Positions 7,681-13,281 of a DNA stretch of 17,917 nucleotides are shown here, one piece after another. The stretch's first letter is position 1; each line of letters begins with the position of its first letter. The notes below the pieces were generated by a model. That model was not told where the DNA came from. It ran no database searches and saw nothing but the letters and a program-made list of their open reading frames with translations. The translations under genes were made by a program, and so were the position numbers. Source of the stretch: CAZKTO01 sp964555685 (lineage in GTDB: Bacteria > Chloroflexota > Dehalococcoidia > SHYB01); contig CAZKTO010000063.1 in NCBI GenBank assembly GCA_964555685.1, positions 1 through 17,917 of the forward strand. The letters run 5' to 3'.

Positions 7681-8046
7681 GTGAAGGTCCCTGGCTTCCT
7701 GCTGAAGCGGATCTACGTCAAGGGCAGCCTGCGTAACAACGGCGGCGGCTTCGAGTTCAAGCTCAAGAACGCTCTTGGCTCCGGGTACGCCTACGGGCTC
7801 CTGCCCATGGCCGTGGACGGCGTGGAGGTCCCGGCGGGCGAGTCGTTCTTCTCCGTGGACGGGAGGAGCCTGGCGTTCGATCAGGTGAGCAAGGAGAGGC
7901 CCGCGACGCTTGCCATGAACCGGGAGGCGACGATCTCGGTGCAGGGCAAGACGCTGACACCGGGGCCGCACAAGGTGAGCATAGGCTTCCTCGTGGTCGG
8001 CCTCGGGGAGCTCCGGTTCGACCTGACGGACAACCTGGCGGGGTGA
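7681..8046 (+). CDS. conserved-looking small protein of unknown function (121 residues)
   Basis: The start is GTG 7681, preceded by AGGAGG (7670-7675) with a 5-nt spacer. This is far better supported than any upstream start, since the upstream part of the open frame is repeat sequence. The protein has no signal peptide, membrane segment or cysteines. It is rich in predicted beta-strands (GFEFKLKN, GLLPMAVDG, FFSVDGR, HKVSIGF, LRFDLTDN) and looks like a single beta-sandwich domain. The layout of VDG, FxVDGR and LxPGxHKV resembles the small beta subunit of C-glycoside deglycosidases (DUF6379-like). That is a low-confidence impression, and no large-subunit partner is nearby. Function unknown. 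It stands alone between a repeat region and a MITE-like element. Confidence 0.75.
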   Translation: MKVPGFLLKRIYVKGSLRNNGGGFEFKLKNALGSGYAYGLLPMAVDGVEVPAGESFFSVDGRSLAFDQVSKERPATLAMNREATISVQGKTLTPGPHKVSIGFLVVGLGELRFDLTDNLAG

Positions 8047-8049
8047 GGG

Positions 8050-8193
8050 GGCTTTGCACTAAAACCCCTTCCCCCTCGATGGGGGAAGGCTGGGATGGGG
8101 GTGACCGTCACCCCCCACCTTCTGTCCTCCCCCGCAACGGGGGAGGAGATAACGCGGCGCGACCGGCGGTGCGGGCACTTTTGGTGCAAGGCC
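8050..8193. mobile_element. MITE-like 144-bp element with inverted ends and internal hairpins
   Basis: The ends GGCTTTGCACTAAAA (8050-8064) and, inverted, GGCCTTGCACCAAAA (8179-8193) match at 13 of 15 positions. Inside are CCTTCCCCC/GGGGGAAGG (8067-8089), the near-palindrome GGGGGTGAC-C-GTCACCCCC (8097-8115) and TCCTCCCCCG/CGGGGGAGGA (8125-8147). It begins 4 bp after the stop codon of the upstream gene and could serve as its terminator. It encodes no protein. The MITE label is inferred from structure only; no target-site duplication is clear. Confidence 0.55.
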
Positions 8194-8252
8194 GGGTGAG
8201 GGTAGGACGCCGCCAGCCTGCAACCCATCAAGACACGTTCTGAGATCGTCTC

Positions 8253-9380
8253 TTACACCGGCGCCTCGGCGGGCATGAGGCAGCGGGAGCGGCGGTCGAA
8301 GCCGGCGCGGTCGCAGCGGCGCAGGTACTCCTCGCGGATGCGGCTCCAGAGCTCGCGGTAGGTCTCGTAGCCCTTCTGAATCCCCGCGACGCCATCGCCG
8401 GCGAGGATGGCCAGGCCCTGGAGCACCGTCGGGTGGACCAGGAACCCGCCGACGAAGCTCATCTCGGCCCCATCGGCCACGGCATGGAGCTTGAGGATGC
8501 GCTCCTCCCGTTCGCCGGCGGGCAGATGCTCCATGTAGTGCTTGAGGTGCAAGGCGCCATAGGAGACGTGCCGCGCCTCGTCCTGCATGACTCGCTGGAA
8601 GATGATCTTGTCGACGGGCGTCTTCCCCAGGAACTCGGCGTAGCGGAAGAGGTCCAGCACCACGCCCTCGAAGAAGACGTGGAGGGCGTAGGAGACGCCG
8701 GACCAGCTCGCGAACATGCCGGAGTCGGCGGTCGCGTTCCCCGTAGTGACAAAGGAGAGGCCGATGCCTCCGCCGTTGGCGAAGATGCGCTTGCGGAAGA
8801 CCTCCGTATGGCGCGCCTCGTCCATCATCTGCGTCGCCAGGAACAGCTTCACCTCGTGGTACGAGGTCGGGATCTTGGCGACCCACGCGCCGAGGGTGTC
8901 GTTGGCGAGGTACTCGGTCCCGGCGAAGAACGTCAGAAGCTGGCAGTAGGCGCGCTCGAGCTCGTAGGGGAGCGGGCGCAGGTCGGCCCAGGGGATGGCG
9001 GAGGCGGCGCTCCACTGGCGGGAGACGGCCTCCTCGTAGAGGCTGACCACGTTCTCGGACCAGGACTCGTACTTGTAGGGGACGGCCCAGTCACGAGTGA
9101 TGAGCGACGGGTCCTTGGCGGCGCCGCGGGCGACGATGGTGGGATCGCCCTTCTCGGGCACCGTGGCGCCATCGGCGGCGTTGGTGTCCATGAGGGTGAG
9201 GCCGCGCCGGCTGGGCTGGGCCTTGACGCCCCACGAGCCCCAGCCGTTGCCGGGCTCGGCGATGAACCAGGCGTCGGGGGCGTAGTCGCCCTTCCGGATG
9301 CGCGCGACCTGCGGCAGGCCCCTGAGGTACTCCGTCATCTCCCTGGCTGAACTGATCTTCGGCGCTGCGTTCCCCGCCAT
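8253..9380 (-). CDS. ferritin-like diiron protein, probable oxidase/oxygenase
   Basis: A 375-residue soluble protein with a four-helix diiron site. The ligand pattern is clear: E156 (GTEYLAND), E188 and H191 in MDEARH, E238 (FFEGVV), and E268 and H271 in QDEARH. The two ExxH motifs lie 80 residues apart, and each is preceded by its single Glu at 30-32 residues. This is the class I ribonucleotide reductase R2 / AurF-like arrangement. About 130 N-terminal residues precede the helical core and contain GNGWGSWG. It is not a standard NrdB, since the N-terminal part and C-terminal tail differ and no nrdA is near. The substrate is unknown. ATG 9380 has a strong AGGAGGT Shine-Dalgarno at 9385-9391, and a good promoter lies 130-160 bp upstream. 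The alpha/beta-barrel gene at 9585 is upstream in the same direction. Confidence 0.85.
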   Translation of the reverse strand: MAGNAAPKISSAREMTEYLRGLPQVARIRKGDYAPDAWFIAEPGNGWGSWGVKAQPSRRGLTLMDTNAADGATVPEKGDPTIVARGAAKDPSLITRDWAVPYKYESWSENVVSLYEEAVSRQWSAASAIPWADLRPLPYELERAYCQLLTFFAGTEYLANDTLGAWVAKIPTSYHEVKLFLATQMMDEARHTEVFRKRIFANGGGIGLSFVTTGNATADSGMFASWSGVSYALHVFFEGVVLDLFRYAEFLGKTPVDKIIFQRVMQDEARHVSYGALHLKHYMEHLPAGEREERILKLHAVADGAEMSFVGGFLVHPTVLQGLAILAGDGVAGIQKGYETYRELWSRIREEYLRRCDRAGFDRRSRCLMPAEAPV

Positions 9381-9512
9381 GACGACCTCCTGAACGGCTC
9401 GCAGTATCCTTTCGGCGCCGCTCCTCAGGCCGGAGAGGCCCTGTGCGGCTCGTCTCTGCCGGCGCTCTTCACGCTCACCGGCGGGCGTTTCGGCGCCTCA
9501 ACCTTTCAGCCG

Positions 9513-9541
9513 AATATACTCCCGTTGGCGGGACCCGTCAA
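9513..9541 (-). promoter_or_regulatory. strong sigma-70-type promoter upstream of the diiron protein gene
   Basis: On the minus strand TTGACG (9536-9541) and TATATT (9513-9518) are separated by exactly 17 bp, with 5/6 matches to each consensus box. Transcription should start near 9506, giving a leader of about 126 nt. It lies downstream of the 9585 gene, so the diiron gene has its own promoter. This is the best promoter match in the window. Confidence 0.7.
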
Positions 9542-9584
9542 GAAAGCGGGCCCCAGCCTGCGCCTCCCCTCGCCTGCGCCGTGA

Positions 9585-9893
9585 CTACCGGCCGGCGAAG
9601 AGCTCATAGAACTCGATAGAGCTGTCCTCCACGAACTCGCGGAGCGGGGCGCCGGCCTGGGCCATGCCATCGGGGACCGTGTTGCCCTCCCGGTACGGGG
9701 AGCGGATCGCCTCCTCGGTCCAGTCCATGTACACGGTGTTGGCGGGCCCGGGCACCGTGCCGCCGCTCATGTAGACGCGCGTGGGCGAGCGCTGGCCCGC
9801 CTGCTCGTAGAGCTTGCCCATCTGGGCGAGGACGGCGGCTGCTTTGCGCGCCGTTCCAGGCTTGACCTTGAAGACTCGTCTGACGAGGTACAT
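9585..9893 (-). CDS. small dimeric alpha/beta-barrel-like (NIPSNAP/ABM-type) protein, function unknown
   Basis: A 102-residue soluble protein. ATG 9893 is preceded by AGGAGGG. The N-terminal strand YLVRRVFKVKPG, followed by the helix GTARKAAAVLAQMGKLYEQAG, a strand RVYMSGG, a strand TVYMDW and a terminal FYELF, gives the beta-alpha-beta-beta layout of dimeric ferredoxin-like barrels (NIPSNAP, ABM). Members include monooxygenases and many uncharacterised stress proteins. No catalytic residue can be named. It lies directly upstream of the diiron gene in the same direction but 204 bp away, with a separate promoter between. It is divergent from bcp. Confidence 0.75.
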   Translation of the reverse strand: MYLVRRVFKVKPGTARKAAAVLAQMGKLYEQAGQRSPTRVYMSGGTVPGPANTVYMDWTEEAIRSPYREGNTVPDGMAQAGAPLREFVEDSSIEFYELFAGR

Positions 9894-9958
9894 GGCAGAC
9901 CCTCCTGCGGCGTGACTGAGCGCTTGGATAGCTGACCGGCGCGGTGGCCGGGGCGCTC

Positions 9959-9967
9959 ATTCTAACA
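9959..9967 (-). promoter_or_regulatory. candidate extended -10 (TGTTAGAAT) for the 102-residue protein gene
   Basis: On the minus strand TGT plus TAGAAT reads identically to the 9-mer before the giant membrane-protein gene. The predicted start near 9952 gives a leader of about 59 nt before ATG 9893. There is no -35 match. The rest of the divergent spacer 9968-10104 shows only GATAAT at 10066-10071, a weak -10 candidate for bcp. Confidence 0.4.
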
Positions 9968-10104
9968 GGCGGCGGCGGGCGAACGTCGGGACAGGACCTT
10001 CTGAGCAGCAGGCGCCTCCCCTCGACACTGAACGCGCGACGCCCTACGCTATGGTGCGCTGGGCGGATAATCCAAGTATGGGACTATCAGGGAGGGATAC
10101 AACC

Positions 10105-10569
10105 ATGGCGCTCAAAGAGGGCGACAAGGCCCCCGCCTTCTCGCTGTCGGCCTCTGGGGGCAAGACCATCTCGCTCAAGGACCTGGCGGGCAAGAAGGTC
10201 GTGCTCTACTTCTACCCCAAGGACAACACGCCCGGCTGCACGAAAGAGGCGTGCAGCCTCCGCGACCACCATGCGGCCATCGCCAAGGCCGGCGCCGTCG
10301 TCCTGGGCGTCAGCGCCGACAGCGTCAAGTCCCACGATGGCTTCGCGGCGAAATACCGTCTGCCGTTCGCGCTGCTCGCGGACGCGGAGGCCAAGGTGGC
10401 GACGGCCTACGGCGCCTGGGGCGAGAAGACGCTGTACGGGCGCAAGTACATGGGCATGAACCGCATGACCTTTTTGATCGACGAGAGGGGCCGGATCGCC
10501 AAGGTCTGGGCCAAGGTGAAGCCGGACGGTCACGGGGAAGAGGCGCTGGCCGCCGTGCAGGCCAAGTGA
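10105..10569 (+). CDS. bcp: thioredoxin-dependent peroxiredoxin, Bcp/PrxQ type
   Basis: A 154-residue cytoplasmic peroxidase that reduces hydrogen peroxide and organic hydroperoxides using thioredoxin. The active-site block is YFYPKDNTPGCTKEACSLRD. C45 is the peroxidatic cysteine in the P-x-x-x-C context and C50, five residues on, is the resolving cysteine of the PrxQ alpha-2 type. R120 in MGMNRMTFLID fits the conserved active-site arginine. Length is normal. ATG 10105 has GGGAGGG about 7 nt upstream; an in-frame ATG at 10051 also exists but has no ribosome site and would add 18 atypical residues. It is divergent from the 9585 gene. A hairpin with a T-rich tail follows at 10624-10651. Confidence 0.96.
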   Translation: MALKEGDKAPAFSLSASGGKTISLKDLAGKKVVLYFYPKDNTPGCTKEACSLRDHHAAIAKAGAVVLGVSADSVKSHDGFAAKYRLPFALLADAEAKVATAYGAWGEKTLYGRKYMGMNRMTFLIDERGRIAKVWAKVKPDGHGEEALAAVQAK

Positions 10570-10601
10570 TTGGGGTCCGCGGGTTACTCCATGAGGGCGC
10601 A

Positions 10602-10686
10602 GGGGGCAAAGCCCCCGCCGGGGTCTGGGGTGTCCCCAGAATCTTTCTTCTCCCCTCTCCTGCAGGAGAGGGGTCAGGGGTGAGGG
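10602..10686. repeat. composite hairpin repeat between bcp and leuB
   Basis: Three inverted repeats lie in succession: GGGGGC/GCCCCC (10602-10616), TCTGGGG/CCCCAGA (10624-10640), and the perfect 22-bp palindrome with arms CCCCTCTCCTG (10652-10673). Then comes GGGGTGAGGG, immediately before ATG 10687 of leuB. The CCCTCTCC and TCTGGGG motifs also occur at 7258-7524, so this is the same repeat family. Confidence 0.65.
10624..10651 (+). terminator. possible rho-independent terminator of bcp
   Basis: A 7-bp stem, TCTGGGG and CCCCAGA, with a 3-nt loop is followed by ATCTTTCTTCT. It lies 54 bp after the bcp stop. The stem belongs to a dispersed repeat, so the terminator role may be incidental. Confidence 0.4.
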
Positions 10687-11283
10687 ATGGACTTCACCAT
10701 CGCCGTGGTCGCGGGCGACGGCATCGGGCCCGAGGTGGTGGCCGAGGGCCGGCGCGTGCTGGACCGCGTGGGCCAGCTCTTCGGCCACCGCTTCACCTAC
10801 CGGGAGGGGCTCATCGGCGGCTGCTCCATCGATGCGCACGGCGTGGCGCTGACCGACGACGTGCTGGAGATGTGCCGCAAGGCGGACGCGGTGCTCCTGG
10901 GCGCCGTCGGCGGGCCCAAGTGGGACGACCCCAAGGCCAGGACGCGGCCCGAGGACGGCCTGCTCCGCATCCGCAAGGAGCTGCGCCTCTTCGCCAACCT
11001 GCGGCCCGTCAAGCTCTACCCGCAGCTCCTGGACTCGACGCCCCTCAAGCGGGAGACGCTCCAGGGCGTCGATCTCGTCGTGGTCCGCGAGCTGACGGGC
11101 GGCCTCTATTTTGGCAAGCCGAAGAGGCGCTGGAGCACGACGCGCGGCCGCCGCGCCGTTGACACGATGGCCTACAGCGAGCAGGAGGTCGAACGGGTGC
11201 TGCGCGTGGGCTTCGAGCAGGTACGCGAGGTGTTCACGGCGATCATGGGGAAGGGGGAGGTGGATTTGTATCGGAAGAAGTGA
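10687..11283 (+). CDS. leuB: 3-isopropylmalate dehydrogenase, N-terminal part (gene broken by gap/insertion)
   Basis: LeuB oxidatively decarboxylates 3-isopropylmalate (leucine) and 3-methylmalate (citramalate route to isoleucine) with NAD. Residues 1-178 are normal LeuB: IAVVAGDGIGPEV near the N-terminus, IRKELRLFANLRP with substrate-binding R96 and R106, then R134 in VVRELTGG and Y141 in GGLYFG. After GFEQ (about 11220) homology stops. The frame continues as about 20 unrelated residues to TGA 11283, then non-coding sequence to the N run. The C-terminal part resumes at 11392. The two parts total about 369 residues, or about 358 without an 11-residue insertion, so almost nothing of LeuB is missing. 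The block from about 11221 is therefore extra: either a wrongly joined contig end or a real insertion. The ribosome site is the GGGGTGAGGG tail of a repeat. Confidence 0.85.
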   Translation: MDFTIAVVAGDGIGPEVVAEGRRVLDRVGQLFGHRFTYREGLIGGCSIDAHGVALTDDVLEMCRKADAVLLGAVGGPKWDDPKARTRPEDGLLRIRKELRLFANLRPVKLYPQLLDSTPLKRETLQGVDLVVVRELTGGLYFGKPKRRWSTTRGRRAVDTMAYSEQEVERVLRVGFEQVREVFTAIMGKGEVDLYRKK

Positions 11284-11380
11284 TTCCGCATCTGCATTGC
11301 GGACGATTGCATCCAACCAACGGTAGCGGACGAATTCAGGCTCGGACATCGCTGCTAGCGCGTTGCTCTTGTGCGCCGCG
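11221..11380. other. foreign-looking 160-bp block inside leuB, next to the assembly gap
   Basis: This sequence has no LeuB similarity, is visibly lower in GC than its surroundings (especially 11281-11370), and ends at the N run. It contains a small stem TCCGCA/TGCGGA (11285-11303) and GCGGACGA twice (11299, 11326). The most economical reading is a contig-end artefact. I cannot identify its origin. Confidence 0.6.
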
Positions 11381-11390
11381 NNNNNNNNNN
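11381..11390. other. assembly gap (10 N)
   Basis: Ten undetermined bases inside leuB. A run of exactly 10 is typical of a scaffolding placeholder, so the true distance is unknown. Any open frame read across it is unreliable. Confidence 0.99.
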
Positions 11391-11391
11391 G

Positions 11392-11967
11392 GGGCGGCGC
11401 AAGGGGCTCACGTCCGTGGACAAGGCCAACGTGCTGGAGAGCTCGCGCCTGTGGCGGGAGGTGGCCATCGAGCTGGGCAGGGAGTACCCGGACGTGGAGC
11501 TGCGGCACATGCTGGTGGACACCTGCGCCATGCAGCTCGTGCGGGCGCCCGGCTCCTTCGACGTCATCGTGACGGAGAACACCTTCGGCGACATCCTGAC
11601 GGACGAGGCGGCGGTGCTGGCCGGCTCCATGGGGATGCTGCCCTCGGCGAGCCTGGGCGGGCGTACGCTGGCCCCGACGAGTCGGGGCGGCGGGCGGACG
11701 TTCGGGCTGTACGAGCCGGTCCACGGGAGCGCCCCGGACATCGCCGGGCAGGGGAGGGCGAACCCGCTGGCGACGATCCTGAGCGTGGCGATGCTGCTGC
11801 GCTACTCGCTGGGGCTGCCCGCCGAGGCCGCCGCCGTCGAGGCCGCTGTGCAGCGAGCGCTGGAGGCCGGCTACCGCACGCCGGACATCGCCACGCCGGG
11901 CTCGAAGACCGTGGGCACGCGCGAGATGGCCGAGGCGGTGGCGGGGCTGGTGGGGAGGACCGCCTGA
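11392..11967 (+). CDS. leuB: 3-isopropylmalate dehydrogenase, C-terminal part, with an 11-residue insertion
   Basis: This is the rest of LeuB (191 residues to TGA 11965-11967), beginning GRRKGLTSVDKANVLESSRLW directly after the N run. TSVDKANVL carries the catalytic Lys and TENTFGDILTDEAAVL the metal-binding Asp residues. YEPVHGSAPDIAGQGRANP is the NAD-binding loop. Between MLPSASLG and FGLYEPVHG there are about 11 more residues than usual, GRTLAPTSRGG. They are encoded by the fourth copy of the 18-bp palindrome, flanked by near-direct 12-bp repeats. The last 45 codons are duplicated, decayed, at 13145-13281. With cimA 2 kb downstream this gene probably serves both leucine and isoleucine synthesis. 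Confidence 0.88.
   Translation, partial: GRRKGLTSVDKANVLESSRLWREVAIELGREYPDVELRHMLVDTCAMQLVRAPGSFDVIVTENTFGDILTDEAAVLAGSMGMLPSASLGGRTLAPTSRGGGRTFGLYEPVHGSAPDIAGQGRANPLATILSVAMLLRYSLGLPAEAAAVEAAVQRALEAGYRTPDIATPGSKTVGTREMAEAVAGLVGRTA
11656..11700 (+). repeat. in-frame 33-bp insertion with palindrome copy 4 and flanking 12-bp direct repeats
   Basis: The palindrome GCCCCGAC-GA-GTCGGGGC is at 11671-11688. GGCGGGCGTACG (11656-11667) and GGCGGGCGGACG (11689-11700) flank it, match at 11 of 12 bases, and lie 33 bp apart. The 33-bp unit adds exactly 11 codons to leuB at a surface-loop position where other LeuB proteins are shorter. Confidence 0.75.
11824..11958 (+). repeat. leuB 3'-end direct repeat, copy A (functional)
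   Basis: These 135 bp encode the last 45 LeuB residues before the end. They reappear at 13145-13281 with about ten differences, including a 3-bp insertion and a 1-bp deletion. Both copies have the same orientation and bracket the secreted-repeat-protein gene. Confidence 0.9.
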
Positions 11968-11991
11968 CCCCGCGAGAGGAAGCCGCTATTA

Positions 11992-12035
11992 GGCCCTCAA
12001 CGCGGTACTATTGGGCCCTCACCACGGTACTGTTG
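11992..12035 (+). repeat. 22-bp tandem repeat upstream of the secreted repeat protein
   Basis: Two head-to-tail 22-bp units (11992-12013, 12014-12035) share 19 of 22 bases. Their common cores are GGCCCTCA and CGGTACT. A third partial start, GGCCTATTG, follows at 12036. It lies 100-145 bp before ATG 12136, so it could be an operator pair. No regulator is known. Confidence 0.6.
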
Positions 12036-12135
12036 GGCCTATTGGTGGCTCCAGAGCCCTGATTACCATAGAGTGACCTAACGTTCAGGCCGGCTCAGCG
12101 TTCTAGCAATCAAAGGCCATTGAGGAGGTCTCCTG

Positions 12136-13137
12136 ATGAAAAGGTTGTTCGTTCTTCTCGCAGTCGTCTTGGGAGTAACGGCGTTGGCTCTATCTCAAGC
12201 CCCGGTCTCGGCCCAAACACCGCCTCCCTTCACAAGCAAGATTGAGTTCAGCGGCGTCGTCAAAGTGATCACCGCCTCCGAGTGGACGATTTCGGGTCTC
12301 AAGATCCAAATCACGGGTTCCACAAAGATCAAAGGCGACCCCAAAGTGAACAACATCGTCAAAGTGAGCGGGACCCTCGCAGAGGATGGGACCATCACGG
12401 CGAGGGAGGTCAAGCTGGCTGGCGGAGAGAGGGGTAAGGAAAAGCGGGAGGCCAAAGGTGAGGTCGAGGGCGCCATCACCGCCCTGGACGCCGGGGCCAA
12501 GACGGTCACCATCCGCGCCAAGAACGGCACGGAGGCCACCTATAAGGTGACGCCCGCCACGAAGTTGGAGCTGGACGGCGCGGACACGTTCGAATCGCTC
12601 ACCGTGGGCATGAGAGCAGAGGCGAAGTTCATTCGTGGATCGAACGAACTGCTCGAGCTGGAGGCCAAGCATGAGAAGGGGAAGAAGGGTGAGGTCGAGG
12701 GCGCCATCATCGCGCTGGACACCGGGGCCAAGACGGTCACCATCCGCGCCAAGAACGGCACGGAGGCCACCTATAAGGTGACGCCCGCCACGAAGTTGGA
12801 GCTGGACGGCGCGGACACGTTCGAATCGCTCACCGTGGGCATGAGAGCAGAGGCGAAGTTCATTCGTGGATCGAACGAACTGCTCGAGCTGGAGGCCAAG
12901 CATGAGAAGGGGAAGAAGGGTGAGGTCGAGGGCGCCATCATCGCGCTGGACACCGGGGCCAAGACGGTCACCATCCGCGCCAAGAACGGCACGGAGGCCA
13001 CCTATAAGGTGACGCCCGCCACGAAGTTGGAGCTGGACGGCGCCGGGTCTTTCGAGAACCTCAAGGCCGGGACCAAAGTCGAGGCCAAGTTCATCCCGTC
13101 CACGAACGAGCTGATCGAGCTGGAGGTCGAGGACTAG
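12136..13137 (+). CDS. secreted tandem-repeat protein with DUF5666-like domains
   Basis: A 333-residue exported protein. Residues 1-26 are a Sec signal peptide (KR, hydrophobic core, VSA|Q cleavage after A26). Residues 35-97 form a diverged beta-rich domain (IEFSGVVKVI...TAREVKL). A charged linker follows (GGERGKEKREAK), then three tandem repeats at 108-184, 185-261 and 262-333, each starting GEVEGAI and containing TVTIRAKNGTEATYKVT. The G-x-V...V-x-T-K-L pattern is that of DUF5666/OB-like beta domains, so there are four domains. EAKHEKGKK joins the repeats. There are no cysteines, sortase or lipobox signals, so it is probably periplasmic or extracellular. Function unknown; metal or polyanion binding is only a guess. 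ATG 12136 has AGGAGG at 12123-12128. Codon use is less GC-biased at its 5' end than in its neighbours, and the gene sits between two leuB 3'-end copies. Confidence 0.88.
   Translation: MKRLFVLLAVVLGVTALALSQAPVSAQTPPPFTSKIEFSGVVKVITASEWTISGLKIQITGSTKIKGDPKVNNIVKVSGTLAEDGTITAREVKLAGGERGKEKREAKGEVEGAITALDAGAKTVTIRAKNGTEATYKVTPATKLELDGADTFESLTVGMRAEAKFIRGSNELLELEAKHEKGKKGEVEGAIIALDTGAKTVTIRAKNGTEATYKVTPATKLELDGADTFESLTVGMRAEAKFIRGSNELLELEAKHEKGKKGEVEGAIIALDTGAKTVTIRAKNGTEATYKVTPATKLELDGAGSFENLKAGTKVEAKFIPSTNELIELEVED
12457..13137 (+). repeat. 231-bp coding tandem repeat, 2.95 copies
   Basis: Units are 12457-12687, 12688-12918 and 12919-13137. Units 1 and 2 differ at only 3 of 231 bases, all within the first 40; the last 148 bp are identical. 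Unit 3 is identical to unit 2 for the first 125 bp (12919-13043) and then diverges strongly. This means very recent duplication or gene conversion, with unit 3 keeping an older C-terminal half. Confidence 0.97.
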
Positions 13138-13144
13138 CGGCCCC

Positions 13145-13281
13145 GAGGCCGCGGCCGTCGAGGCCGCTGTGGGAAAGCAGACGCTGGAGGCCGGCTACCG
13201 CACGCCGGACATCGCCACGCCGGGCTTGAAGGCCTGGGCACGCGCGAGATGGCCGAGGTGGTGGCGGGGCTGGTGGGGAGG
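13145..13281 (+). pseudogene. leuB: decayed second copy of the leuB 3' end
   Basis: The 137 bp match 11824-11958 at roughly 90 %. Differences include a CAGCGA to GGAAAGCAGA change (net +3) and loss of one base near 13228, which shifts the frame. There is no start codon or upstream LeuB sequence. It begins 8 bp after the stop of the secreted repeat protein. It is non-functional and marks the right edge of the duplicated or inserted cassette. Confidence 0.9.

Noticed and set aside
9556..9580. GCCTGCGCC repeated twice downstream of the 9585 gene
   Set aside because: It is a short GC-rich direct repeat with no further copies or structure.
11280..12062. Open frames reading through the 10-N gap
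   Set aside because: They depend on an arbitrary gap length, and only the frame from 11392 encodes LeuB.
12457..13137. CRISPR-like array
   Set aside because: The repeats are 231 bp, contiguous and in frame with no spacers; they are protein-coding tandem repeats.
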